From Streptosporangium subroseum (GTDB taxonomy: Bacteria > Actinomycetota > Actinomycetes > Streptosporangiales > Streptosporangiaceae), in contig NZ_FZOD01000020.1 in NCBI RefSeq assembly GCF_900188345.1, positions 89,864 through 153,863 of the forward strand: a stretch of DNA of 64,000 nucleotides, written 5' to 3'. How positions within the stretch are numbered: position 1 is the stretch's first letter; the number at the start of each line of letters is the position of its first letter. The notes below the pieces were generated by a model that saw only the letters and a program-made list of their open reading frames with translations, had not been told where the DNA came from and made no database searches. Shown here piece after piece: positions 19,601 to 27,972 of the stretch. The position numbers and the translations under genes are program-made.

Positions 19601-19811
19601 GGCAATCGATTCCCTCGTATGTGAGTGGCGCGTTGTGGGTGGTGCGGTGATGCGGTGCATGTGATGCGGTGACGTGTCGCAGGCGGTGCGGTTGCGAGCG
19701 ATGCGATTGCGTGTACGCGGTGACGATGCGCGGGGGCCGGTGGCGCCTTCCGGGACTCAGCCGTGGCGCCTCCCGGGGCTCAGGGGCCCCGGGAGCACAG
19801 CGGCGGTCCCG

Positions 19812-20105
19812 CTAGGACAGGTTGGAACCCAGCTGCTCGTCGGTCTGCGAGAACGCGTCACCGACGGCCTTGACGTACTGGCCGATGCCCTGCAGCGACT
19901 GGTTCACCTGGTCGAAGCCGCGGGCGAACTCGTCGAAGAAGGGCTGGAACTTCTGCTGGGCGGCCGGGGTGCTGTACCCCTGGGCCAGCAGGGTCTGGAT
20001 CTTGCCGCGCACCTCGGTGAGCTTGTCCTGCAACGTGGAGAAGTCGTTGAGCAGCGCCGCGGAGGTCGAGGCGGTCTCGTCGGAGTTGACTGCGAAGTTG
20101 GGCAT
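19812..20105 (-). CDS. WXG100 family type VII secretion substrate
   Basis: 97 residues forming two helices with GYSTPAA at the turn and a C-terminal FSQTD, similar to the YxxxD/E export motif. The ATG at 20105 has AAGGAG seven bases upstream. It lies between EccC and the large tailed protein on the same strand, so it is likely a co-secreted partner of that protein. A truncated inverted relative of its 5' half is found at 22445-22536. Confidence 0.85.
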   Translation of the reverse strand: MPNFAVNSDETASTSAALLNDFSTLQDKLTEVRGKIQTLLAQGYSTPAAQQKFQPFFDEFARGFDQVNQSLQGIGQYVKAVGDAFSQTDEQLGSNLS

Positions 20106-20189
20106 GGGGTTTCTCCTTGCTGTCCATCCGTCCACCGGCGGTGGCGGTATTTGGGGCCCGGACCGGGATGGCCAGGCTGGGGTGAAAGC

Positions 20190-22310
20190 TCAGGTAGCGG
20201 TCGGTGAGGGGGGAAGGGGGATGTTCTGCGGCTCGGTGGTCGCCGGGGAGACCTGGTCGGTCGCCGACGAGGCCGATGCCGGTGTCTGCGAGGCCGGCCC
20301 CGACGTCGGTGCCGGAACCTTCGGGGCCGGCGCCGAGGCTGACGTCGGTGTCGGCGGGGCGGAAAGCGGTGCCGATGAAGCCGCTTCCTGCGCCGGAGCC
20401 TGGTTCGGAGTGGAATCCGGGGTCGCAGCCGGGGTTGGAGCCGGAGTGGGGCTCGCGGACGGAGCGGAGTCCGGGACGGAATCCGAGGTCGCGGACGCAG
20501 CCGGGGTGGAGTCCGGGGTCGCGGACGAATCCGAAGCCGGACTCGCAGACGGAGTGGAGTCCGAGGTCGAGGATGAATCCGGAGGCGTGGACAGAGTCGG
20601 GCTCGCAGGTGGAGCGGAGTCCGGCGGGGAATCCGGGGTCGCGGACGCAGCCGGGGTGGAGTCCGAGGTCGCGGACGAATCCGGAGTTGTAGACAGAGTC
20701 GGGCTCGCGGACGACGTGGAATCCGGGGTCGCGGACGGAGTGGAGTCCGGGGTCGCGGACGCGGCCGGGGTGGAGTCCGGGGTCGCGGACGCGACCGGGG
20801 TGGAGTCCGGAGTTGTGTTCGGGGTCACAACCGGGGCCGGGCTCGCGGCCGGGGTGAGGTCCGGGGTCGCGGATGGAGTGAGGTCCGGAGTTGGGGCCGG
20901 GGCGGGAGAGCCGCTGATTCCGGGCGGCGGGGTGCCCTTGATCGGGATGAACGAGTCCAGCCCCTGCGAGGCACCGCGCTTGCCCACCGAGCCGACCGCT
21001 CCCGGGAGGAAGTTGCTCGCCTCGCTGAGGAGCGCGTCCTTGGGATCCGTTCCCTCTGAGACCGCGACGCCGACCTTGGCGCCGGCGGACGCCCCCTCCT
21101 GGATCAGGCCGGTCCCCTGATCGACGGCCTTGTCACGCAGGCTGGTCGGCGGCGGCGCGTCGGGCTTCGCCGCGGCACCGGCGGGAGGGCGAGGCGGAGG
21201 GGTGAAGGCTCCCCCGGCGAACTCACCATCCTTGGCGGCGCGTCCTCCCTTGAAGCCCGCGCCGACCACGGCGCCGGCGGCGGCACCGGCCAGCAGGTTC
21301 CCGGCGGTGATCTCATCGCCGTTGAGCTTCTTGACGACCGCCTCTTCGGCGACCTTCTGCCCGAACTCGCCGACCGCCCCGGTGGCCACGCTTCCGGCCG
21401 GGCTCTTGAAAACGACCGATACGGCCTTGGTATTGGTGATCGTCTCCGTGAACTTGGCGATGCTCCCGGAGGCCGTATTGATGAAACCGCCCGACTCCGA
21501 GGCCCCCTTGACCAGGGTGGGAGCGATCTTGGAGCCGACGACGGTGGCCGCCCTGCCGCCCAGCTTGATGAGGGAGCCACCCGGGACGAGGGCGAACAGC
21601 CCGGCCGCGAAGTCGCCGAGTTTGAAGTCCCCGGTGGCTATCTGTTGAGCTGTCTGGAAGGCGAATAACGCCGCGCCGAGGAGGAAACCGGCCACGGGGA
21701 AGAAGACGGCGACCACGGCGATCAGGATGTCGAGGAGGATCTTGACGAACGGGAAGTCCGCGAAGAAGTCCGCGATCTTCTGGAAGAAGCCGCGCTCGGG
21801 GATCGCCTTCGACGCCGCGTCGTCAAGCTCCTGTCCCGCCCGCTGGGACGCCTGCTCGCGAAGGTTCCTGGCGTCCTCCGCCAGGCGCTTGGCGGCCGAC
21901 ATGGTCTGCTGGGCGGCGTCGATGCCGTCCTGCTGCCGGCCCGCGTCCGCCTTCTGCTCCGCGGTGGCGTCCGGCGCGAGCGTGGGGGCGGTCTGGCCGG
22001 CCGTACCCGCCACGGGCCCGGCCTGGTCCATCGCCCGGTCCACGGTGGACTGCGCGTCCTCCAGCTGCTTGGCGTAGGTCTCGTACGCGGAGGCGGCCTC
22101 GGAGAAGGACTGCGCCGTCTTGCCCAGCTTGTCGGGCAGTGACTTCAGCTGCTTGCGCAGCGCGTCTATGGCCTTTCCGCTTCCCTGCTCCACGGCGCCG
22201 CCGCTTCCCAGGATCTTGTTGGCGGTCTCGGCCTGCTGACCGATCTGCCGGTAACGGTCCGCGAGGCGCCGGATCTCCTCGGGGTCCCCGGGCGTGGGGT
22301 CCTGCGACAT
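20190..22310 (-). CDS. Large putative T7SS substrate with Thr/Pro/Asp/Ser repeat tail
   Basis: About 706 residues from ATG 22310. Residues 1-180 are long Gln/Ala-rich helices, including ADRYRQIGQQAETANKI, resembling an LXG/WXG-type export head. Residues about 185-217 are strongly hydrophobic (AVVAVFFPVAGFLLGAALFAF), followed by a Gly/Ala-rich region. From about residue 455 the tail is repeats of TPDSTPAASA-like decapeptides encoded by a 30-bp minisatellite (about 20396-20915). No toxin catalytic motif was recognised. It may form a T7SS-exported cell-surface or pore-like protein. It is co-oriented with the WXG100 gene. Confidence 0.7.
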   Translation of the reverse strand: MSQDPTPGDPEEIRRLADRYRQIGQQAETANKILGSGGAVEQGSGKAIDALRKQLKSLPDKLGKTAQSFSEAASAYETYAKQLEDAQSTVDRAMDQAGPVAGTAGQTAPTLAPDATAEQKADAGRQQDGIDAAQQTMSAAKRLAEDARNLREQASQRAGQELDDAASKAIPERGFFQKIADFFADFPFVKILLDILIAVVAVFFPVAGFLLGAALFAFQTAQQIATGDFKLGDFAAGLFALVPGGSLIKLGGRAATVVGSKIAPTLVKGASESGGFINTASGSIAKFTETITNTKAVSVVFKSPAGSVATGAVGEFGQKVAEEAVVKKLNGDEITAGNLLAGAAAGAVVGAGFKGGRAAKDGEFAGGAFTPPPRPPAGAAAKPDAPPPTSLRDKAVDQGTGLIQEGASAGAKVGVAVSEGTDPKDALLSEASNFLPGAVGSVGKRGASQGLDSFIPIKGTPPPGISGSPAPAPTPDLTPSATPDLTPAASPAPVVTPNTTPDSTPVASATPDSTPAASATPDSTPSATPDSTSSASPTLSTTPDSSATSDSTPAASATPDSPPDSAPPASPTLSTPPDSSSTSDSTPSASPASDSSATPDSTPAASATSDSVPDSAPSASPTPAPTPAATPDSTPNQAPAQEAASSAPLSAPPTPTSASAPAPKVPAPTSGPASQTPASASSATDQVSPATTEPQNIPLPPSPTAT

Positions 22311-22444
22311 TCCGAGCACGTCAAAGCCTGAGTTGTGTCGTCTCGGCACCTGGCCCCCCGGGTGATGGGTCCGTGCTGCTCTCATACACGGAGCAGCCAA
22401 CCTGCCCTCATACACGGAGCATTCGGCGCAAAAGGTTCATCCTC

Positions 22445-22536
22445 ACTTCGCAGTCGACTCCGGCGAGACCGCCTCGACCTCCGCGGCATCGCTCAACGAC
22501 TTCTCCACGGTGCGGGACAGGCTCAGGCACGCCTGA
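22445..22536 (+). pseudogene. Truncated inverted relic of the WXG100 gene
   Basis: The plus strand reads FAVDSGETASTSAASLNDF and continues STVRDRLRHA then stop. This matches the start of the WXG100 protein (FAVNSDETASTSAALLNDF, then STLQDKL). The DNA agrees over about 80 bases, including silent positions. It lacks the start codon region and everything after the first helix and is in the opposite orientation. A direct repeat CTCATACACGGAGCA (22381 and 22407) lies just upstream. Confidence 0.85.
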
Positions 22537-22656
22537 AATCGGGTCGAACCCTTTTCACGTTCGCCACGTGTGCTCTGGTGAGGTGCGGCCGGGGTTGTCC
22601 GGCTCCCTCGGCGGCGGAACGGAGCCCGGCGGGCTCCGGGAGATGGGTGGAACCAC

Positions 22657-24138
22657 ATGTTGAGGAGCGGCGCCCGCGCGGTCCCCCGATCCCTGCCGGG
22701 ACTCGGGCGGACGGGACCGGGGTGGCAGGCCTTGCGTCGGACGGCCGTTGTCGTGCTGCTGGCCGTATGGTCCGCCCTGTACCTCGGCGGGGCGGCGCTC
22801 GCCGCGGACGGCGGTGACGCCGCCGCCGACCTCGTCAAGGTGTACGTGGTGAGGACGGCGGAGCAGAACGGCGGCACACCGGACAGCCTGGCCCTCATCG
22901 CCGCGCGCACCCTGGGCGACGGGAACCGGGCAGGCGAGATCTTCGACCTCAACCGCGGACGGGCCCAGGCCGACGGAACCGCCCTGACGGACCCGGGCGA
23001 CCTGCGGCCCGGCTGGATCCTGCGGCTCCCGGAGGACGCGAACGGCCCCGACGTGCAGCTTGCCCAGGAGTCCGGCGGCGACGGCGCGACACAGCCGGAC
23101 GATGCCGCGAGCACGGCACCGGCCGGGGCGGGAACCCAGCCCTTCGTCCAGGGCTCCCAGCCACCCACGCAGCAGGGCGCCCAATCTCCCACGCAGGCCT
23201 CCAACACGATCGTGCTCCCGCTCCCGGCCGTGCTCGCGGGGCTGGGAGCGTTTCTGCTGGCACTGCTGACCGCCGCGATCGTGGCCAGGCAGCAGGTGCG
23301 GCGTCTGTTCGCCGCGATGGCGCGTGCGATCCGGCGCCTCGGGGACCCGGTCCGCCGGGCACGCAGGCTGCGCTTCCGCACGTCGCTGGCGGCGGCCTTC
23401 GCCGGGGACGGGGAGTCGCTGCGAACGGCCCACGGGGCGGTGGCCGAACTGACCGGCCGGAAGGGACACGCCGTACACGCGGTCTCCGTCGACGACGCGG
23501 GCGTCACCGCCTGGGTGGCGACCGCGGACGCCCCGCCGGCGCCCTGGCAGGATCTGGGCGAGGCGCGCTGGCGCCGTCCGGCCGGCGCTTTCGCGCCGCC
23601 CGCCCAGCCCGTGTACGGCACCGGCTCGCAGCCCCCCTCGCCGTCCCTGGTGGCGGTGGGCGTGGACGAGCAGGGTGGAAAGGTCTTCGTGGACCTCAGC
23701 CGGCTGGACGGGGTGCTGAGCGTCACCGGCGACCCCGGGGTGGCCCGCGACGTGGTGCAGGGACTGCTGGCCGAGGTCGCGCGCAGCAAGCCCGCGGTAC
23801 CGGTCGCCGTGCTCCAGACGACGGGCGGTCCCGCCGTCGCCCTTCCCGGAACCATGCGGCGGATCGAACGCTTCGATCCGCGCCCGGCCGGCGCACGCGA
23901 GGCCGGCACGTTGCGGGCGGCGGCCCGCCTCCATCCGCTGGAGGCGCTGCTGGTCGCCTCCGGTACGCCGACGGCGCAGGAGGCGGCGGACCTGCTCGCC
24001 CTGTGCGGCCCCGGAGGAGCCGGCTGGACCGCTCTGGTGTGCGGAGACGCCCAGGGCGCCCACTGGCGCTGGCGGGCCGCTCCGGACGGCTCCGTGGAGA
24101 TCCCGCTCCTGCGCCTGACGGTGACGGTCCCGGCGTGA
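22657..24138 (+). CDS. LysM-like membrane protein of the T7SS locus
   Basis: 493 residues. A first membrane helix or signal (about 29-49) is followed by an extracytoplasmic LysM-like segment (SLALIAARTLGDGNRAGEIF, then LNRGR and LRPGWILRLP), a Pro/Gln linker, a second helix (about 187-212) and a cytoplasmic domain of about 280 residues with mixed secondary structure. LysM domains bind peptidoglycan, so it may anchor the secretion apparatus to the wall. Similar proteins accompany actinobacterial ESX loci. It is divergent from the large substrate gene. The cytoplasmic domain is not recognised. Confidence 0.7.
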   Translation: MLRSGARAVPRSLPGLGRTGPGWQALRRTAVVVLLAVWSALYLGGAALAADGGDAAADLVKVYVVRTAEQNGGTPDSLALIAARTLGDGNRAGEIFDLNRGRAQADGTALTDPGDLRPGWILRLPEDANGPDVQLAQESGGDGATQPDDAASTAPAGAGTQPFVQGSQPPTQQGAQSPTQASNTIVLPLPAVLAGLGAFLLALLTAAIVARQQVRRLFAAMARAIRRLGDPVRRARRLRFRTSLAAAFAGDGESLRTAHGAVAELTGRKGHAVHAVSVDDAGVTAWVATADAPPAPWQDLGEARWRRPAGAFAPPAQPVYGTGSQPPSPSLVAVGVDEQGGKVFVDLSRLDGVLSVTGDPGVARDVVQGLLAEVARSKPAVPVAVLQTTGGPAVALPGTMRRIERFDPRPAGAREAGTLRAAARLHPLEALLVASGTPTAQEAADLLALCGPGGAGWTALVCGDAQGAHWRWRAAPDGSVEIPLLRLTVTVPA

Positions 24139-24395
24139 CCCGTGGCGACCGGCACCGATGGGGGCGATCCCGGCGCGACCTACGCCTGACGGCCCGGGAT
24201 GACCCGCGCATGACGGCTCCGACCCCGGGATGACCCACGACGACGGCGACCCGAACCGATGGGGACGGCCCCGGCATGGCCTGCGCCTGACGATTCCGGC
24301 CCTGGACGATTCGTGGTGACGGTCCCGGCTTCGGCCCTGGATGATCCGTGGCGACGGTCCCGGCACGGCCACCGAGCGCGGGCGGCCCGGTCAGG
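24139..24395. repeat. Degenerate tandem repeats in intergenic DNA
   Basis: Irregular copies of ACCGATGGGG(A/G)CG followed by CGCCTGACG and of GACGGTCCCGGC recur at least twice each through this gap between convergent genes. No gene is seen. Confidence 0.65.
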
Positions 24396-24968
24396 TCAGG
24401 CGCGGACCCCCGCCGGCGACCGCTCGTACCTCTCGGACTTGCGGAGGTAGTTCAGCGCGTAGTGCTGGCGGGACTTCGCCGTACCGACCGGTATGCCGAG
24501 GACCTCGGCCGTCTCGCGGACGGTGCGCCCCCACAGGTATGTGTGGACGAGCACCTCGCGGTGCTCCGTCGAGAGCGAGTCGAGCATCTCGGTGACCGTC
24601 ACCGCGGCCGCCACCGCGTCCGCGTGGTCACGTTGCACGACGTCCAGGGTGTCGGATCCGATCACCTCGTAGCGGTGGAAACCGCCTCGGGAGCGGTCGA
24701 TCACGAGGTTGCGGGCCACCGTGAGCAACCAGCCGCGCACCGAGCCCTCGGAGTCGTACAGCCGGTCCGCGTGATGCCATGCGCGGACCAGGGTCTCCTG
24801 CACGATGTCCTCGGCCAGATGGTGGTCGTTCAGCAGCTTCTCCGTGTACGCCAGCAACGCCTTCTCATGCTCCCGTACGAGGGTGCCGAGGTGATGCTCC
24901 CGCGGCGTTTCCGGCGGCGGGGTCGCCGATGGGTCGGCAGGCGGCAGACATGGTGGGGACGTCTTCAT
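24396..24968 (-). CDS. ECF-type RNA polymerase sigma factor
   Basis: About 190 residues from ATG 24968, which has GGAAGAG upstream; a GTG seven codons earlier is possible. Region 2 (LLNDHHLAEDIVQETLVRAW) and region 4 (LDSLSTEHREVLVHTYLWG, then VGTAKSRQHYALNYLRK) are clear. No anti-sigma gene is adjacent. It is divergent from the zinc metallopeptidase gene, which may be a target, but I saw no matching promoter. Family subgroup is not assigned. Confidence 0.92.
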   Translation of the reverse strand: MKTSPPCLPPADPSATPPPETPREHHLGTLVREHEKALLAYTEKLLNDHHLAEDIVQETLVRAWHHADRLYDSEGSVRGWLLTVARNLVIDRSRGGFHRYEVIGSDTLDVVQRDHADAVAAAVTVTEMLDSLSTEHREVLVHTYLWGRTVRETAEVLGIPVGTAKSRQHYALNYLRKSERYERSPAGVRA

Positions 24969-25386
24969 CTTCTCTTCCGGGTAGGCCACAGGTCAGGCCA
25001 TGGCGGGCGATCGTGCCGCGTGCGTATGGTGCGCGGCAGGAGAATCCCTGAGCCGCGCAGAACATAGGCCAACCCCAGTGCCGATAAAGTGCCGAAACGT
25101 CGGCAACCCCCGAACCACCCTCGGAACCCGCTCTGAGCACCGCGATTGTCATGTCACGGCGTAGACGGAAGCCGTTCGGGGAATATCTGAGAGAGCCAAC
25201 GCGGAGGGGGCCGTCCGGTCGCGACCGGACGGACGGGGCGGCGCCGGACACGCCGTCCGCCGACGGCCATCGGGCCCGTGAGCCAGGACGCTGTGACGTC
25301 TCCTCCGGAGGTATCCGAACCCATCGGCATGTACCGCCCTCCTGTGGGCAGTCGAAGGGTCCTAGCGGATCGAAGGGACGTCGGCG
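24969..25386. promoter_or_regulatory. Divergent intergenic region with perfect palindrome
   Basis: The 418-base gap between two divergent genes holds a palindrome at 25211-25232 with ten-base arms CCGTCCGGTC and GACCGGACGG around GC. It could be an operator or an mRNA hairpin in the metallopeptidase leader. A CTCCTCCGGAGG dyad lies near 25300. No credible gene was seen here. Confidence 0.5.
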
Positions 25387-26241
25387 ATGGATTTCAAGGA
25401 TGATGTCCAGCTGGACAGCTCGCAGACCGAAAGTCGCGGCCGTGGAATCCCCGGTGGCGGTCTCGCGGTCGGTGGCGGTGCGGCTGGAATCGTGGCGCTC
25501 ATCGTGGCGCTGATATTCGGGATCAACCCCGGCGACGTAACCGGCGGCGAGCCGGCCGCGGTGGGGCCCACCTCCGACCTCAGCGCGCAGTGCAAGACCG
25601 GCAAGGACGCCGACCAGAACGAGGAGTGCCGGGTGGTCGGCGTGGTCAACAGCATTCAGGACTACTGGCCCAAGGTCGTTCAGGGATACGAGCCCGCCAA
25701 GACCGTCATGTTCTCCGGCCAGGTGGACACCGCCTGCGGCGCCGCCGACGCCTCGGTCGGCCCGTTCTACTGCCCGGCCGATCGCCAGGTCTACCTCGAC
25801 CTGAGCTTCTTCAAGCAGCTCGAAAGCCAGTTCGGAGCCAAGGGCGGGCCGTTCGCCCAGGCCTATGTCATCGGGCACGAGTACGGTCACCACGTGCAGA
25901 ACCTGCTCGGTACCAGCGCGAAGGCCGAGGGCGGCGAGCAGCAGGGCCCCGAGAGCAGTTCCGTCAGGCTGGAGCTGCAGGCCGACTGCTACTCAGGAGC
26001 CTGGGCCAAGAACGCCTACGAGACCGGCGTGTTCGAGAAGCCGTTCACCAAGGCGGACATCGAGGAGGCGCTCAGCGCGGCCTCGGCGGTGGGCGACGAC
26101 AGCATCCAGGAACGCACCCAGGGCCGGGTGAACCCGGACGGCTTCACCCACGGGACGTCGGCGCAGCGTGTCAAGTGGTTCACCACCGGTTACGAGACCG
26201 GCGACCCCGCCAAGTGCGACACCTTCGCTGGAAGCATCTGA
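25387..26241 (+). CDS. Neutral zinc metallopeptidase (KPN_02809/YpfJ family)
   Basis: 284 residues. A short cytoplasmic head is followed by one membrane helix (about 28-47, GGGAAGIVALIVALIFG) and an external domain. The zinc site is HEYGHH (His164, Glu165, His168), with a further ELQADCYSGAW motif that supplies the third ligand region in this family. The substrate is unknown. It is divergent from an ECF sigma factor gene. Confidence 0.92.
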   Translation: MDFKDDVQLDSSQTESRGRGIPGGGLAVGGGAAGIVALIVALIFGINPGDVTGGEPAAVGPTSDLSAQCKTGKDADQNEECRVVGVVNSIQDYWPKVVQGYEPAKTVMFSGQVDTACGAADASVGPFYCPADRQVYLDLSFFKQLESQFGAKGGPFAQAYVIGHEYGHHVQNLLGTSAKAEGGEQQGPESSSVRLELQADCYSGAWAKNAYETGVFEKPFTKADIEEALSAASAVGDDSIQERTQGRVNPDGFTHGTSAQRVKWFTTGYETGDPAKCDTFAGSI

Positions 26242-26311
26242 AGAAGTCCATGACCTGCGACGGGGGAGGGCGATCAGGCATAGGACGGGAATCTCTCCTA
26301 AACTACGTACT

Positions 26312-26614
26312 GTGATCTTCAAGCTGGTCGGCGATGGACGGCCCTACCCCGAACACGGCCTCTCGCATCGCGAGTGGGCGCAGATACCGCCGCGACAGGT
26401 CCGGCTCGACACGCTGATCACCACGAAAGCGGTGCTCGACCTGCACTCCCTGCTCGCCAAGGACTCCACGTTCTACGGCGACCTGTTCCCCCACGTGGTC
26501 CAGTGGCGCGGCGAGTTCTACCTGGAGGACGGCCTGCACCGCGCGCTGCGCTCGGCCCTGCACCAGCGCTCGGTCCTGCACGCCCGGGTCCTGGACCTGC
26601 CCTCGGAGGGCTGA
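26312..26614 (+). CDS. Small VapB-like protein (actinobacterial)
   Basis: 100 residues starting at GTG 26312. The sequence VIFKLVGDGRPYPEHG, then LDSL-like helices and FYLEDGLHRALRSALHQRSV, matches a family commonly labelled a VapB-type antitoxin in actinobacterial annotation. I saw no toxin gene next to it, so an antitoxin role is doubtful. No ribosome site precedes the start, but TAAACT lies seven bases upstream, consistent with a leaderless transcript. Confidence 0.75.
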   Translation: MIFKLVGDGRPYPEHGLSHREWAQIPPRQVRLDTLITTKAVLDLHSLLAKDSTFYGDLFPHVVQWRGEFYLEDGLHRALRSALHQRSVLHARVLDLPSEG

Positions 26615-26788
26615 GCTCGGATCTTCCTGAGAGACGGGAGAAAGAACCCTCCCGTCACCGCGCCGGAATATCGCAGGCGATGTCGCAGGCAGATGGAAGG
26701 CCTCGCGAACCTCCGCAGGGCAGGACCTGGTTCAGGACTCGATCGCGGCCGCGGGACGCCACGAGGCCCGGTACGAGGTGAAGATGCG

Positions 26789-27802
26789 ATGAGGGCTGGA
26801 ATCGGGCGACTGCGCCTCGGGGCCTGCCTGTCCCTGTCGGGCAGGCACGCCAGGTTCGGCACGCAGGCCCGGCTCGGCCTTGAGATCTGGCAGTCCTCGA
26901 ACGACACCGCGGAACTGGTCATCGAAGACGATCAGAGCCGCCCGGAGGTCATGGAAACGGCCATGCGCCGCCTGGCACCGCGATGCGACCTCATGCTCGG
27001 CCCCTACTCGACGCACCTGATGCGGAGAGCGGGACAGGTCGCCGCCTCCCTCGACCGGCTGATCTGGAACCACGGCGGATCCGGCGACGACGTCGAGGCA
27101 GCCCATCCCGGTCACGTCGTCTCCGTACCGACCCCGACGAGCCAGTACGCGAAGCCCTTCATCAGGCACCTGGACAGTGCCGCCGAGCCACTCCACCTGT
27201 GGATCGTCCAGGGCAAGGGCGGCTTCGGCCGGCAGGTGGCGGCCGGCGCCGAGACGACGGCGCACTCGCTCGGCATCCACACCGTCCGCCTCGGCCCCGG
27301 AGAGCCGCTGCCCTCGGCGCCCCCCGCGGCCTGGGCGCTCTTCTGCGCGGGCTCATTCGAGGAGGACGTCGAGACGGTCAACCGGGCCCGCGCACTGCCC
27401 AGGCCCCCGCGAACGGTGTGCGCGGTGGCGGCGGGCGTCCGTGAGTTCGGCGACGCGATCGACGATCCCCGCGGGATCTACGGCGTCGGGCAGTGGTTCC
27501 CGGGCAGCGGACATGGAGCCGAACTCGGCCCTGCCGAACCCGGCTTCCTCGCCGCCTACGAGGATCGCGCCGGAGTGCTCCCCGACTATCCGGCCGCACA
27601 GGCGGCCGCCACCGCCGCCATCGCGGCACACTGCGCACGGCTGACCGGCGGCACAACGCGCGAGGCCCTGTGGGCGGCGGCCTCGGCCCTGGAGACGACC
27701 ACCCTGTTCGGCAGCTTCAAGATCGACCCTGGCAGCGGAGTCCAGGTCGGCCACCAGGCGGCACTCGTCAGATGGGGAACCGACGGGCCTGTTTCCCCAT
27801 GA
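26789..27802 (+). CDS. Periplasmic-binding-fold protein lacking a signal peptide
   Basis: 337 residues from ATG 26789 with GAGGTGAAG upstream. The layout matches branched-chain amino acid/amide-binding proteins: LGACLSLSGRHARFGTQARL at the start, LMLGPYSTHLM, a central PSQYAKPF region and a GQWFPGS segment. The N terminus has no signal peptide or lipobox, so it is likely cytoplasmic, similar in idea to the amide sensor AmiC. No permease or ATPase genes adjoin. It may sense a metabolite; the ligand is unknown. Confidence 0.72.
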   Translation: MRAGIGRLRLGACLSLSGRHARFGTQARLGLEIWQSSNDTAELVIEDDQSRPEVMETAMRRLAPRCDLMLGPYSTHLMRRAGQVAASLDRLIWNHGGSGDDVEAAHPGHVVSVPTPTSQYAKPFIRHLDSAAEPLHLWIVQGKGGFGRQVAAGAETTAHSLGIHTVRLGPGEPLPSAPPAAWALFCAGSFEEDVETVNRARALPRPPRTVCAVAAGVREFGDAIDDPRGIYGVGQWFPGSGHGAELGPAEPGFLAAYEDRAGVLPDYPAAQAAATAAIAAHCARLTGGTTREALWAAASALETTTLFGSFKIDPGSGVQVGHQAALVRWGTDGPVSP

Positions 27803-27822
27803 TCGTGAAATGCGAAGAACCC

Positions 27823-27856
27823 CTGACCCATTCGTGCAGGTCAGAGGCTCTTTTTT
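27823..27856 (+). terminator. Rho-independent terminator
   Basis: CTGACC and GGTCAG form a six-base stem, followed after AGGC by CTTTTTT. It ends the periplasmic-binding-fold gene and faces the convergent tRNA-Ser. Confidence 0.75.
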
Positions 27857-27858
27857 AG

Positions 27859-27948
27859 TGGCGGTGGAGGTGGGATTTGAACCCACGGATAGGTTGCCCC
27901 ATCACACGCTTTCGAGGCGTGCGCCCTCGGCCACTAGGCGACTCCACC
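27859..27948 (-). tRNA. tRNA-Ser (CGA)
   Basis: On the minus strand the acceptor GGTGGAG pairs with CTCCACC, followed by G and an encoded CCA. The anticodon loop CTCGAAA reads CGA. A long variable arm and GGTTCAAATC T-arm fit a class II serine tRNA. Confidence 0.96.
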
Positions 27949-27972
27949 GCGGAGCAGCTTACCGGATAACCG

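Noticed and set aside
16637..19624. 995-codon open frame opposite EccC
   Set aside because: Antisense shadow of eccC without recognisable domains.
25151..25513. 120-codon open frame before the zinc peptidase
   Set aside because: Overlaps the well-supported peptidase start, Arg/Ser-rich, no family features.
26312..26614. Toxin-antitoxin module
   Set aside because: The VapB-like protein has no adjacent PIN-domain or other toxin gene.
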